The notes below the pieces were generated by a model. The model had not been told where the DNA came from. It saw only the letters and a list, made by a program, of their open reading frames with translations, and made no database searches. The position numbers and the translations under genes are program-made. Of a stretch of DNA of 64,000 nucleotides, positions 46,101 through 54,800 are shown piece by piece. The first letter of the stretch is position 1. Every line of letters begins with the position of its first letter. This stretch comes from Sipunculus nudus (taxonomy: Eukaryota; Annelida; Sipuncula; Golfingiida; Sipunculidae): contig CM049317.1 in NCBI GenBank assembly GCA_026874595.1, positions 65,096,618-65,160,617 on the forward strand, given 5' to 3'.

Positions 46101-48245
46101 CGGTACAGGCGCACCGTGTGATAAACATCAAAGCCGAACCACCTGTGTACGTCGGGCTCGTCTTCCTTGCGCAAATGGAGGTATTAATAAACATAATTTC
46201 CTAAAGTTTTTCTTTGTCTTTCCACGAATTCAAATACCCCACGATATGCGTTTTGTACAAAAACCACGAAATTTTAAGCCCACGATATTATCTGAATCTA
46301 CAGTACATGTTTCCTCTGCCTAAAACGACGCGTGTTGCGGCTCACAATCGGACCTCCTGTGACACGGCCTTGTTATAGTAAAGAGACAAGAGGACTGTGT
46401 TTACCACCATGCAGAGCTAAACAAGGTGTTAAACAGCCGTATGCGAGGTACTGAGGCTGTGTGCTGGTATGGTTTTGCTGGGATTTGTATAAAGCAAAAC
46501 TGAACTGATAGTGTGAGAGAACACGCATAATATTGCTCCTGATTATGTCCCTTTAACTGATATTGTACAAATCAACATAACACAGACGTAGCTTTCAAAA
46601 TTCCAAACATAATATTAACTTTGTCAGCTGATTGTCAAAAGATACCATCAGTAGGCTCATCTGTTGTAACCAATGTCATGAAAATGTAAAGAAGCTAGCA
46701 CTATTTAGTAACCCAGATTATTCCTAAAATAAGTTAGTGTTTTTAAAAGCAATAGTTTCATTGATGAAAAAAAAGTATATATATTGTTCAGCTTATTGAC
46801 AATAAAATAAGAATTAGATAAAAATATATTGAAGATAGATGGCTTAAAATTTTGTTTGAAATATAAATTAACAATTCAAAAATTTACAACACAAAATTGC
46901 CCTTCAATCCCATTACTCGATCGTGAAATAAATAAAATGCACCCGTATATAACGAGTACAGAACTACCTGCTTTGTGGCGGGAATGCTGTCAGGGCCATC
47001 ACTACGTTTCCAATGGCGTAAAGAATAGAGATGGAGAAAATGGTCCTGAAACAATATGTATTGTAAAGTAAGCATAGTTATTGTCATACACAGATAATAA
47101 CTGTTGCCTCCGCGAATCCCCACTTGTGTGTGTTTGTGTGTGTTTGAGTGTGTCTGTTCACAATGTAACTCGCGCATTTATGAACGGAATCCAACGAAAG
47201 TTTCAGGCAATTTCGGGAATGGATGAAGAATCGATTAGATTTTGTTGTGGACCCTGCACATTATCCGGATTTAAGCAATATTCACAAATGTATTGTTACT
47301 TATGCACGAGTGAACCTGGGTATATGAGCTGTATAAATAAATGCAAAACTCGGGGTGGGGAGTATCCTACATTTAGGACACCAAGGTGGAGCCATGCATT
47401 CCTTAAAATGCAGATTTCTAGTTGTACATAGATAATATGTCGTTATTTTGAATGTCTGAACTCTTCCTTTATGATTTATTAAAGGTCACACCGGATCATA
47501 TACATAAACTTATATGATATATTTCCTACCAGTATTTCCCAAGCCATCCATCAGCTATCATGGCGCCGAACACAGGCGTGAAGTAACAGACCATGTTGAA
47601 GCCATGGTAGATTGCCGTAGAATCAGTTGAGGAGAAGTATAGAGCGCGAGTCAGATAGATAACCAAGATGGCTGCAAAAGAAAGGTCAATTTTTTCACTT
47701 CCGGGTCACATGTCAGAGCTATCAGAATAAACTGACTATGCAGCTCAAACAAAAAATTAACGTTTTGATCATCATGTCCGCACATGAAGAAGGAAAGACA
47801 ATATGAAAAAAAAATCTTTTAAATTACAAAATGTGTTCTCCGTATATCTTCTTATTTAATTACGTATTTGTTCCCTGCTAAAATATTCATATAAGGATCT
47901 TCCAGGGAACGTCTCTGAAAAAGAAATCTATTTGTTTTTAGTAATCGCTCTTTCTGATCGCTAGACAATGTCATTGTGTTCAAAATGCGATGATTTTAAA
48001 ATAATATTTTTTAAAGGTTAGTAAATTTGCAAAGTAAGAAATATCAAGAGTATTTCGAAGATTGGGATGGCATGCGTGCATTTTTTAAAAGGTGTCTGGC
48101 TGATGTCATGTGTGTATGTGCTTCTTTTTGAGCATGTCACGTGATATCCTGTCTGCTTACCTTTCATTCCATAGTACGAAAACCGCTCGCAGAACTCGTT
48201 CCCCAAGATGAAGAAGACACATTTTGGGTAGTCACTTAAGTACCC
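24215..48245 (-). CDS. SLC15A1/2-like: Proton-coupled oligopeptide transporter, PepT1/PepT2 type (SLC15 family), 5'-incomplete
   Basis: Twenty exons (listed below) join in frame to 2181 nt: 726 residues plus stop, close to the 708-729 of mammalian PepT1/PepT2. Only the N-terminal exon is missing. Role: proton-driven uptake of di- and tripeptides across the plasma membrane. Visible signatures: [10 protein letters not shown] in helix 1, IYHGF (His57-type proton residue), [48 protein letters not shown], and [10 protein letters not shown] with the Glu595 equivalent. A loop of about 190 residues with six N-glycosylation sequons lies between helices 9 and 10, which points to the A1/A2 clade rather than A3/A4. 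The C-terminus ends TYL, a class I PDZ ligand form. No stop or frameshift was seen. Confidence 0.95.
24576..24712. repeat. (TA)n/(TG)n microsatellite in SLC15 intron
   Basis: Three TA blocks separated by TG runs, in the intron between exons 19 and 20. Confidence 0.9.
24955..25059 (-). CDS. SLC15A1/2-like: SLC15 exon 19 (helix 11)
   Basis: 105 nt, phase 0 to 0. [20 protein letters not shown], then NLIVLII, the APSxMKSVLQAxWLL block. Confidence 0.95.
25690..26480. repeat. Degenerate repeats in SLC15 intron (GGAATGCGGAAT and CTTATTTAGTCTATACC words)
   Basis: The words ACTTATTTAGTCTATACC and CATTTTATCCGC recur four to five times at about 55-bp spacing in 26285-26450. GGAATG-type words recur in 25735-26160. 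Confidence 0.6.
27170..28370. repeat. Degenerate tandem repeat block in SLC15 intron
   Basis: Two interleaved families: GTGACCTCTGACCTCATTAA-type modules (three copies, 27350-27770), ending in GGACGGACGG, and TTCAAGTGTGACCAAAACC-type modules (three copies, 27868-28370), each followed by a TAGA(T)CCCAGTAAAAC-type block that also occurs at 27240. Confidence 0.65.
28682..28813 (-). CDS. SLC15A1/2-like: SLC15 exon 18 (helix 10)
   Basis: 132 nt, phase 0 to 0. [20 protein letters not shown], then [13 protein letters not shown]. Keeps the Glu595 equivalent in GEC; the second Glu of vertebrate GLEFSYSQ is Ser here. Confidence 0.95.
29397..29502 (-). CDS. SLC15A1/2-like: SLC15 exon 17 (extracellular loop end)
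   Basis: 106 nt, phase 2 to 0. [20 protein letters not shown], then VIYGNASH. An alternative acceptor 16 nt upstream would give a stop, so this acceptor was chosen. Confidence 0.82.
30144..30269 (-). CDS. SLC15A1/2-like: SLC15 exon 16 (extracellular loop)
   Basis: 126 nt, phase 2 to 2. [20 protein letters not shown]; includes an NTS sequon. The acceptor lies beside a (TA)n/(GA)n tract. Confidence 0.85.
30284..30514. repeat. (TA)n, (GA)n, (TA)n compound microsatellite
   Basis: TA tract 30284-30319, GA-rich tract 30320-30390, TA tracts 30398-30416 and 30460-30514. Confidence 0.95.
30516..30600. mobile_element. hAT-type MITE end fragment
   Basis: GGGCTGGGTATCGGT and the nested ATACGTATTG/CGATACGTATT palindromes are typical of a widespread short element end. 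Only one end was found. Confidence 0.35.
30954..30972. repeat. (GA)n run
   Basis: Short AG repeat in an SLC15 intron; preceded by a poly-C run at about 30823-30840. Confidence 0.85.
31380..31429 (-). CDS. SLC15A1/2-like: SLC15 exon 15 (extracellular loop)
   Basis: 50 nt, phase 0 to 2. [16 protein letters not shown]. Weakly conserved, but its borders and phases are exactly those needed between exons 14 and 16. Confidence 0.7.
32898..33059 (-). CDS. SLC15A1/2-like: SLC15 exon 14 (extracellular loop)
   Basis: 162 nt, phase 0 to 0. [20 protein letters not shown], then [20 protein letters not shown]; beta-sandwich-like sequence. Confidence 0.88.
33180..33625. repeat. (TAA)n, (TAG)n and (TAC)n trinucleotide block
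   Basis: About 440 bp of trinucleotide repeats with many variants, in the intron upstream of exon 14. It makes a Val-rich minus ORF that is an artefact. Confidence 0.95.
34405..35410. mobile_element. Foldback-type element with long inverted arms, copy 1
   Basis: 34513-34709 is the inverted complement of about 35215-35410: both arms carry GCCGCGTGACCGGAGGTCCG and GGTAAACACAG blocks. The left outer part AATTACCTATAAAGCAT recurs at 45296. A SINE sits in the middle (next entry). No coding capacity seen. Confidence 0.75.
34723..35022 (+). mobile_element. tRNA-derived SINE with 20-bp target duplications
   Basis: The tRNA-like head 34732-34804 has an A box in GGTGTAATGGTTAAGG and a B box in GAGTTCGAATCCC. 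Then a body with GGAAGGTAACCTGCGATGG. Flanked by identical 20-bp direct repeats at 34703-34722 and 35023-35042, which fix both ends. The whole unit inserted into the foldback element. Confidence 0.92.
35490..35612 (-). CDS. SLC15A1/2-like: SLC15 exon 13 (extracellular loop start)
   Basis: 123 nt, phase 0 to 0. [20 protein letters not shown], then NVT and NRS sequons. A second in-frame donor 24 nt downstream (exon to 35466) would add VSDTLHKQ. Confidence 0.88.
36240..36321 (-). CDS. SLC15A1/2-like: SLC15 exon 12 (helix 9)
   Basis: 82 nt, phase 2 to 0. [20 protein letters not shown], equivalent to KKMAVGMILA. Confidence 0.93.
36999..37087 (-). CDS. SLC15A1/2-like: SLC15 exon 11 (helix 8)
   Basis: 89 nt, phase 0 to 2. 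[20 protein letters not shown]. Confidence 0.93.
37105..37240. repeat. (TAA)n microsatellite
   Basis: TAA units with ATTTCATTAATAG interruptions, in an SLC15 intron. Confidence 0.9.
37476..37511 (-). CDS. SLC15A1/2-like: SLC15 microexon 10
   Basis: 36 nt, phase 0 to 0. [12 protein letters not shown] matches the QPDQMQ block. Clean TTTTCAG and GTGAGA borders. Confidence 0.9.
38195..38483 (-). mobile_element. SINE family 2, minus strand
   Basis: The head (38413-38483, minus) has GGCTCAGCGGTTAGG and GTTCAAATCTCAGCC boxes. The body has the ACCTGCAGGTCCT block on the plus strand, and the 3' end is GGAGGCGGTTACC. Same family at 39685-40035 and 42690-43115. Confidence 0.75.
39171..39305 (-). CDS. 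SLC15A1/2-like: SLC15 exon 9 (helix 7)
   Basis: 135 nt, phase 0 to 0. [20 protein letters not shown] continues with SRWTLQA; it carries the substrate-pocket Trp294 equivalent. Confidence 0.96.
39429..39485 (-). CDS. SLC15A1/2-like: SLC15 exon 8: extra 19-codon cassette in the cytoplasmic loop
   Basis: 57 nt, phase 0 to 0, acceptor ACAG| and donor CAG|GTAAAG. Reads [19 protein letters not shown]. Exons 7 and 9 already join in frame without it and align end to end with other PepTs, so this looks like an inserted or alternatively spliced cassette. Confidence 0.6.
39685..40035 (-). mobile_element. SINE family 2, minus strand, second copy
   Basis: Head near 40035-39990 with GTTCGAATCTCAGCCGAGG. 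Body with GACCCGCAGGAGTG. Tail GGAGGCGGTTATCTCCAC followed by an A-rich end. Confidence 0.75.
40500..40924. mobile_element. Short TIR element flanked by TA
   Basis: Begins CAGTAAACCCCGCC and ends TTATTTTACTG, with TA on both sides. 425 bp, no coding. The inner GACGACCACCTCGAAAATTG resembles the ends of the 14365-15857 element. Confidence 0.55.
41231..41308 (-). CDS. SLC15A1/2-like: SLC15 exon 7 (cytoplasmic loop)
   Basis: 78 nt, phase 0 to 0. [13 protein letters not shown] aligns with the REHWLDWA.EKY block before helix 7. Confidence 0.92.
41420..41860 (-). mobile_element. SINE family 1, minus strand
   Basis: The head (41855-41780, minus) has TGGCTTAATGGTTAGTGCGC and GGTTGTGGGTTCGCGTCC boxes. 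The body contains CTTTACCACAAGGGTGCGC and GGGAGCTGAGAAAAGC, and ends at ATAAACCCCCACCATTACC. A degraded sister lies at 20870-21235. Confidence 0.8.
42446..42528 (-). CDS. SLC15A1/2-like: SLC15 exon 6
   Basis: 83 nt, phase 1 to 0. [20 protein letters not shown] equals the YKKxxPQGN block after helix 6. Donor A|GTGAGT. Confidence 0.92.
42618..42672. repeat. (TG)n microsatellite
   Basis: GT/GA-interrupted dinucleotide run, preceded by a short TA run. Confidence 0.95.
42690..43115 (+). mobile_element. SINE family 2, plus strand, with poly-G interruption
   Basis: CCAGGACCCGCAGGTGTATC, ATTGAACTCTGCAGATGTA and the GGAGACGTAACCTCCATC tail match the complement of 39685-40035. A G-rich run (42820-42860) interrupts it. 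The head is degraded. Confidence 0.7.
44096..44264 (-). CDS. SLC15A1/2-like: SLC15 exon 5 (helices 5-6)
   Basis: 169 nt, phase 0 to 1. [16 protein letters not shown] matches PTR2 signature 2; then [18 protein letters not shown]. Donor A|GTAAGT. Confidence 0.95.
45088..45187 (-). CDS. SLC15A1/2-like: SLC15 exon 4 (helix 4)
   Basis: 100 nt, phase 2 to 0. [20 protein letters not shown] is the most conserved family block. Confidence 0.95.
45276..46560. mobile_element. Foldback-type element, copy 2, with a nested MITE
   Basis: The outer parts match copy 1: AATCACCTATAAAGCATG (about 45290), GGACCGGGCGCGAT (about 45418, inverted relative to copy 1) and TCGGACCTCC...ACGGCCTTGTTATAG (about 46349). 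The 771-bp MITE at 45535-46305 separates the halves. Confidence 0.65.
45537..46303. mobile_element. MITE with CTGTAGATTC inverted termini, nested
   Basis: CTGTAGATTC at the left and GAATCTACAG at the right, each flanked by TA, so a 10-bp perfect TIR and TA target duplication. The subterminal parts repeat TTTTCGTGG/CCACGAA words in inverted orientation. No transposase. Confidence 0.8.
46968..47045 (-). CDS. SLC15A1/2-like: SLC15 exon 3 (helix 3)
   Basis: 78 nt, phase 2 to 2. [20 protein letters not shown]. The loop that follows towards helix 4 is about 15 residues shorter than in vertebrate PepT1. Confidence 0.92.
47530..47671 (-). CDS. SLC15A1/2-like: SLC15 exon 2 (helices 1-2)
   Basis: 142 nt, phase 1 to 2. 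Contains [10 protein letters not shown] with the proton-binding His equivalent, and [14 protein letters not shown]. Confidence 0.95.
48161..48245 (-). CDS. SLC15A1/2-like: SLC15 exon 1 of model (helix 1 start)
   Basis: 85 nt, phase 0 to 1. [20 protein letters not shown] carries the ExxERFxYYG proton-coupling motif. Acceptor TTTTCTGTACAG and donor AAAG|GTAAGC. The true start codon is upstream. Confidence 0.95.
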
Positions 48246-49341
48246 CTGTACAGAAAACAATATATGGTATAACCTCGAATGTTCGCCATAAAACTGTGTG
48301 GCGGCAGCCGAGGGAGGAGCATAGGTGTTCTAGAATTCCTTTACCGGAGAGTCTCAATCCCCATAATCTCCATTTGGATTGTGCATAGTAAATGTCTGTT
48401 GTGTTTGGATGTTTCTTTCCTCATGTTACAATCATAAAGGCCTCGTTAGAAATCACAGACAGGTGTCCGGAGTTTATTTTAACATTCTATTGTCGACTAT
48501 AAAAAACGCTATTATCCTGGGTCAGTTGGCACATATTATAATAAAAGTATGATAATAATTCCCGTTTAAATTAGAATAGATACATCTATAAAAGATTTGC
48601 AGAAAGATATGTAATATCATTTTATAATACTTTATACAGTGTCGAACTTCATTTCAAGGAGACTGCTGACCCTGTAATTTTTTTTTGTGTTTGGTGAAAG
48701 GCTCTGTTTGTTCTACCAACTCCATAATGAATCCACAATAAAAGAGAATATTATATACATTCTTGATCTAGATGATAATTTCCAAATGTTCATTAAATTG
48801 TTTCCCCTGGAGGATTTATATTTTTCGTTTACTAATTGACCTCAGTAGCCGGGGTTACTGTGTGCTGAATCGTTTTAGTATGACTCTTAGATAGGTCAGG
48901 TCGCCGACGTAATGGTCTATTTATTTCATTTTATCATTTGCTTATGAACTTTTTCACCCAGACTCTCCGTTGACAATAACAGTCACCTAAAAAGTCAATT
49001 GATCGTCCTGTTGACGCGAATTAATGGTTATCATAAGAACAGTTTTTGTCAATTTATCTGTACTTCAAGGTAGGATTATATCGTTATTTTGACAGGTCTT
49101 TATTTGTTGAATCTACATATCAATGTATAAATGTGTGTGTTTGTGAATCATCATACGGCTAAACAAAGGTCCTTTATTGAATATATACTGTTATGGGGTG
49201 CACATAAAAGCGGACTGAACTGTCTCGCTAGTGAAGCTTGCTTTGCTAGCGAAGCGGTTGGTCGCCGGATTTGTACGCCACCGACCTGGGTTCGACGGAT
49301 CGGCCCAGGATTTTTCGACTCAACAATTTGTCTTCGTAACA

Positions 49342-49346
<5 letters not shown>
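48246..49346. other. Upstream flank or first intron of SLC15; tRNA-like relic at its end
   Basis: No coding exon identified. About 49240-49315 reads TAGCGAAGCGGTTGG and CCTGGGTTCGACGG, resembling A and B boxes of a decayed tRNA-derived SINE head, directly before a (TA)n tract. Confidence 0.4.

Positions 49347-49404
<58 letters not shown>
49347..49404. repeat. (TA)n microsatellite bordering the minisatellite
   Basis: About 28 TA units, ending 45 bp before the first minisatellite-like unit. Confidence 0.95.
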
Positions 49405-49407
<3 letters not shown>

Positions 49408-52400
49408 TGGTGTATCTTCTATTAAGGTGTACTTTACTATGAGAAAGCTTCATGATGACATGTCTGTGTAGTTATAACCTCATGAGAACATGTGTATTTA
49501 TAACCTCGTGAGAACATGTTTGTGTAGTTAGCCTCATGATGACATGTCTGTGTAGTTATAACCTCGTGGGAACATGTTTGTGTAGTTAGCCTCCTAAGGA
49601 AATGTCCGTGAACTTCACCTCATGTTGACATGTCTGTGTAGTTATAACCTCATGAGAACATGCCCGTGTAGTTATAGCTTCATGAGAACATGTGTGTGTA
49701 GTTAGCCTCATGAGAACATGTATGTGTAGTTAGCCTTATGAGAACATGGCTGTGTAGTTATAACCTCATTAGAACATATCTGTGTAGTTAGCCTTATGAT
49801 GACATGTCTGTGTAGTTATAACCTCGTGAGAACATGTCTGTGTAGTAAGCTTCCTTAGGACATGTCCGTGAACTTCACCTCATGTTGACATGTCTGTGTA
49901 GTTATAACCTGGTTTTGACATGTCTGTGTAGTTAGCCTCCTAGGGACATGTCCGTGAACTTCACCTCATGTTGACATGTCTGTGTAGTTATAACCTGGTT
50001 TTGACATGTCTGTGTGGTTACATGTTTGTGTAGTTAGCCTCATGTGGATGTGTTTGTTTGGTTAACCTCATGAGAATATGTCTTTGTAGTTAATCGCGTG
50101 ACTACTATCTTCATAGTTATAGCCTCAAGTTGAAATGTCGATGTAGTTACCCACCTGACTACATGTTTGTGATATAATAGCCCCATAAGGACACGTCTGT
50201 GTAGTTAGCCTCATTAGGACATATCTGTGTAGTTAGCCTCATCAGGAGATGTCTGTGTAGTTAACCTCATAAGAACATGTCTGTGTAGTTATAACCTCAT
50301 GTTAACATGACCCGCGTGACTTAATGTATATGTAGTTATAGCCTCAGGCTGACTTGTCTGTGTAGTTTCTCGCGTGACTACCTGTCGGTGTAGCCATAGC
50401 CCCATTGGGACATGCCTGTGTAGTTAGCCTCATGAAGACATATCTGTGTAGTTAGCCTCATAAGATCATGTCCGTGTAATTAGCTTAATGAGGAAATGTC
50501 TGTGTAGTTTGCGTCATGAGGACATGTCTGTGTAGTTTACCTAATGGAGACATGTCTATGTAGTTAGTCTCGTGAAAATAAGTCTGTGTAGTAATAGCCT
50601 CATGAGAACATGTCTGTGCAGTAGTAGCCTTATGAGAATATGTATGTGCAGTAATAGCCTTATGAGAACATGTCTGTGTAGTTGGCCTCATAAGGTCATG
50701 TCCGTGTAGATAACCTCATGACTACATGTCTGTGTTGTTAGCCTCATCAGAACATGTCTGTGTTTTTAGCCTCATGACATCATGTATGTGCTGTTTGCCT
50801 CATCAGAACATGTCTGTGTTGTTAGCCTTATGATAAAATGTCCGTGAATAAATAACCTCAGTAGAACATGTCGGTGCAGTAATAACCTCATGAGAACATG
50901 TCTGTGTAGTAATAGCCTTATGAGAACATGTCTGTGTAGTAATAGCCTCATGAGAACATGTCTGTGCAGTAATAGCCTCATGAGAACATTTCTGTGTAGT
51001 AATAGCCTCATTAGAACATGTCTGTGCAGTAATAGCCTTAAGAGAACATGTCTGCGCAGTAATAGCCTAATGAGAACATGTCTGTGTAGTATTAGCATTA
51101 TGAGAATATGTCTGTGTAGAAATAGCCTCATGAGAACATGTCTGTGCAGTAATAGCCTCATGAGAACATGTCTGTGCAGTAATAGCTTGATGAGAACATG
51201 TCTGTACAGCAATAGCCTCATGAGAACATGTCGGTGCAGTAATAGCCTCATGAGAACATGTATGTGCAGTAATAGCCTTTGAGAGCATGTCTGTGTAGTA
51301 ATAATCCCATGAGAACATGTCAGTGCAGTAATAGCCTCATGAGAAAATGTCTGTGCAGTAATAGCCTCATGAGAACATGTCTGTGCAGTAATAGCCTTAT
51401 GAGAACATGTCTGTGCAGTAATAGCCTTATGAGAACATGGCTGTGTAGTTATAGCATTAAGAGAACATGTCTGTGTAGTAATAACCTCATGAGAACAAGT
51501 ATGTGCAGTAATAGCCTCATGAGGACATGTCTGTGCTATAATAGCCTCATGAGAACATGCCTGTGCAGTAATAGCCTCATGAGAACATGTCTGTGGAGTA
51601 ATAGCCTCATGAAAACATGTCTGTGTAGTAATAACCTCATGAGAACATGTCTGTGTAGTAATAGCCTTATGAGAACATGTCTGTGTAGTAATAGCCTCAT
51701 GAGAACATGTCTGTGCAGTAATAGCCTCATGAGAACATTTCTGTGTAGTAATAGCCTCATTAGAACATGTCTGTGCAGTAATAGCCGTATGAGAACATGT
51801 CTGCGCAGTAATAGCCTCCTTAGAACATGTATGTGTAGTAATAGCCTTATGAGAACATGTCCTTGTAGTAATAATCTCATGAGAACATGTCTGTGTAGTA
51901 ATAGCATTATGAGAACATGTCTGTGCAGTACTAGCCTCATGAGAACATGTCTGTGCAGTAATAGCCTCATGAGAACATGTCTGTGTAGTAATAGCCTCAT
52001 GAGAACATGTCTGTGCAGTAATAGCCTTAGGAGAACATGTCTGTGCAGTAATAGCCTTTGAGAGCATGTCTGTGTAGTAATTGCATTATGAGAACATGTC
52101 TGTGCAGTAATCGCCTCATGAGAACATGTCTGTGCAGTAATAGCCTCATGAGAACATGTCTGTGTAGTAATAGCCTTATGAGAACATGTATGTGCAGTAA
52201 TAGCCTTTGAAAGCATGTCTGTGTAGTAATAACCTCATGAGAACATGTCTGTGTAGTAATAGCCTCATGAGAACATGTCTGTGCAGCAATAGAATCATGA
52301 GAACATGTCTGTGCAGTAATAGCTGGATGAGAACATGTCTGTGCAGTAATAGCCTTATGAGAACATGTCTGTTCAGTAATAGCCTTATGAGAACATGGCT

Positions 52401-54223
52401 GTGTAGTATTAGCCTTATGAGAACAAGTATGTGCAGTAATAGCCTCATGAGGACATGTCTGTGCAATAATAGCCTCATAGGAACATGCCTGTGCAGTAAT
52501 AGCCTCATGAGAACATGTCTGTGGAGTAATAGCCTCATGAAAACATGTATGTGTAGTAATAGCCTTATGAGAACATGTCTGTGTAGTAATAGCCTCATGA
52601 GAACATGTCTGTGCAGTAATAGCCTCATGAGAACATGTCTAAGCAGTAATAGCCTCCTTAGAACATGTATGTGTAGTAATAGCCTTATGAATACATGTCT
52701 GTGTAGTAATAATCTCATGAGAACATGTCTGTGTAGTAACAGCATTATGAGAACATGTCTGTGTAGTATTAGCCTCATGAGAACATGTCTGTGCAGTAAT
52801 AGCCTCATGAGAACATGTCTGTGTAGTAATAGCCTCATGAGAACATGTCTGTGCAGTAATAGCCTTATGAGAACAAGTCTGTGCAGTAATAGCCTTTGAG
52901 AGCATGCCTGTGTAGTAATGGCATTATGAGAACATGTCTGTGTAGTAATAGCCTCATGAGAACATGTCTGTGTAGTAATAGCCTCATGAGAACATTTCTG
53001 TGCAGTAATAGCCTTATGAGAACATGTCTGAGCAGTAATAGCCTTATGGAAACATGGCGGTGTAGTAATAGCACTATGAGAACATGTCCGGTAGTAAAAG
53101 CCTCATGAGAACAAGTATGTGCAGTAATAGCCTCATGAGAACATGTCTGTGCAATAATGGCCTCATGAGAACATGCCTGTGCAGTAATAGCCTCATAGGA
53201 ACATGTCTGTGGAGCAATAGCCTCATGAAAACATGTCTGTGTAGTAATAACCTCATGAGAACATGTCTGTGCAGTAATAGCCTCCTTAGAACATGTATGT
53301 GTAGTAATAGCCTTATGAGAACATGTCTGTGTAGTAATAATCTCATGAGAACATGTCTGTGCAGTAATGGCCTCATGAGAACATGTATGTGTAGTAATAG
53401 CCTTATGAGAACATGTCCGTGCCGTAATAGCCTTATGAAAACATGTCTGTGTAGTAATAGCATTATCAGAACATGTCTTTGTAGTATTAGCCTCATGAGA
53501 ACATGTCTGTGCAGTAATAGCCTCATGAGAACATGTCTTTGAAGTAATAGTCTCATGAAAACATGTCTGTGCAGTAATAGGCTCATGAGAACATGTCTGT
53601 GCAGTAATAGTCTCATGAGAACATGTTTGTGTAGTAATAGCATTAAGAGAACATGTCTGTGTAGTAATAACCTCATGAGAACATGTCTGTGCAGTAATAA
53701 CTTAAAGAGAACATGTATGTGTAGTAATAGCCTTATGAGAACATGTCTGTGTATAAATAGCCGCATGAGAACATGTCTGTGTAGTAATAGCCTTATGAGA
53801 ACATGTCTGTGTAGTAATAGCCTTATGAGAACATGTCTGTGTAGTAATAGCCTCATGAGAACATGTCTGTGCAGTAATAGCCTTTTGAGACATTGTCTGT
53901 GTAGTAAGAGCTTCATGATAACATGTCAGTGTAGTAATAGCATCATGAGAACATGGCTGTGTAGTAATAGCCTCATGAGAACATGTCTGTGCAGTAATAG
54001 CCTCATGAGAACATGTCTGTTTAGATATAGCCTCATGAAAACATGTCTGTTTAGTAATAGCCTTATAAGAACATGTCCGTGTTGTAATAGCCTCATGGGA
54101 ACATGTCTGTGTAGTAATAACCTCATGAGAACATGTCTGTGCAGTAATAGCCTCATGAGAACATGTATGTGTAGTATTAGCCTTATGAAAACATGTCTGT
54201 GCAGTTATAGCCTCATGAGAACA

Positions 54224-54800
54224 TGCCTGTGCTATTAGCCTTATGAGAACATGTCTTTGTAGTTGGCTTCTCAAGGTCATGTCCGTTTAGTTAGCCTTAT
54301 GGGGACATGTCTGTGTAGTTAACCTCATGATTACATGTCTGTGTTGTTAGCCTCATCAGAACATGTCTGTGTTTTTAGCCTCATGACATCATGTATGTGT
54401 TGTTTGCCTCATCAGAACATGTTATTAGCCTTATGAGAACATGTCCGTGAGGAAATAACCTCATGAGAACATGTCGGTGCAGTAATAGCATCGTGAGAAC
54501 ATGTCTGTGTAGTAATAGCCATATGAGAACATGTCTGTGTAGTAATAGCCTCATGAGAACAAGTATGTGCAGTAATAGCCTCATGAGGACATGTCTGTAC
54601 AATAGTAGCCTCATGAGAACATGCCTGTGCAGTAATAGTCTCATGAGGATATGTCTGTGGAGTAATAGCCTCATGAAAACATGTCTGTGTAGTAATAACC
54701 TCATGAGAACATGTCTGTGTAGTAATAGCCTTATGAGAACATGTCTGTGTAGTAATAGCCTCATGAGAACATGTCTGTGCAGTAATAGCCTCATGAGAAC
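54224..54800. repeat. Higher-order block in the minisatellite, copy 1
   Basis: An unusual run of diverged units (CTATTAGCC..., TTGGCTTCTCAAGGTCATG, GCCTCATGACATCATG) recurs at 57561-58130 at an offset of 3337 bp. A related version lies at about 50660-50880. Confidence 0.85.

Noticed and set aside
47081-47431. 116-codon Cys-rich plus-strand ORF in an SLC15 intron
   Set aside because: The Cys/Val-rich start is read from a GT microsatellite, and the rest has no domain. It lies antisense in an intron of a well-supported gene.
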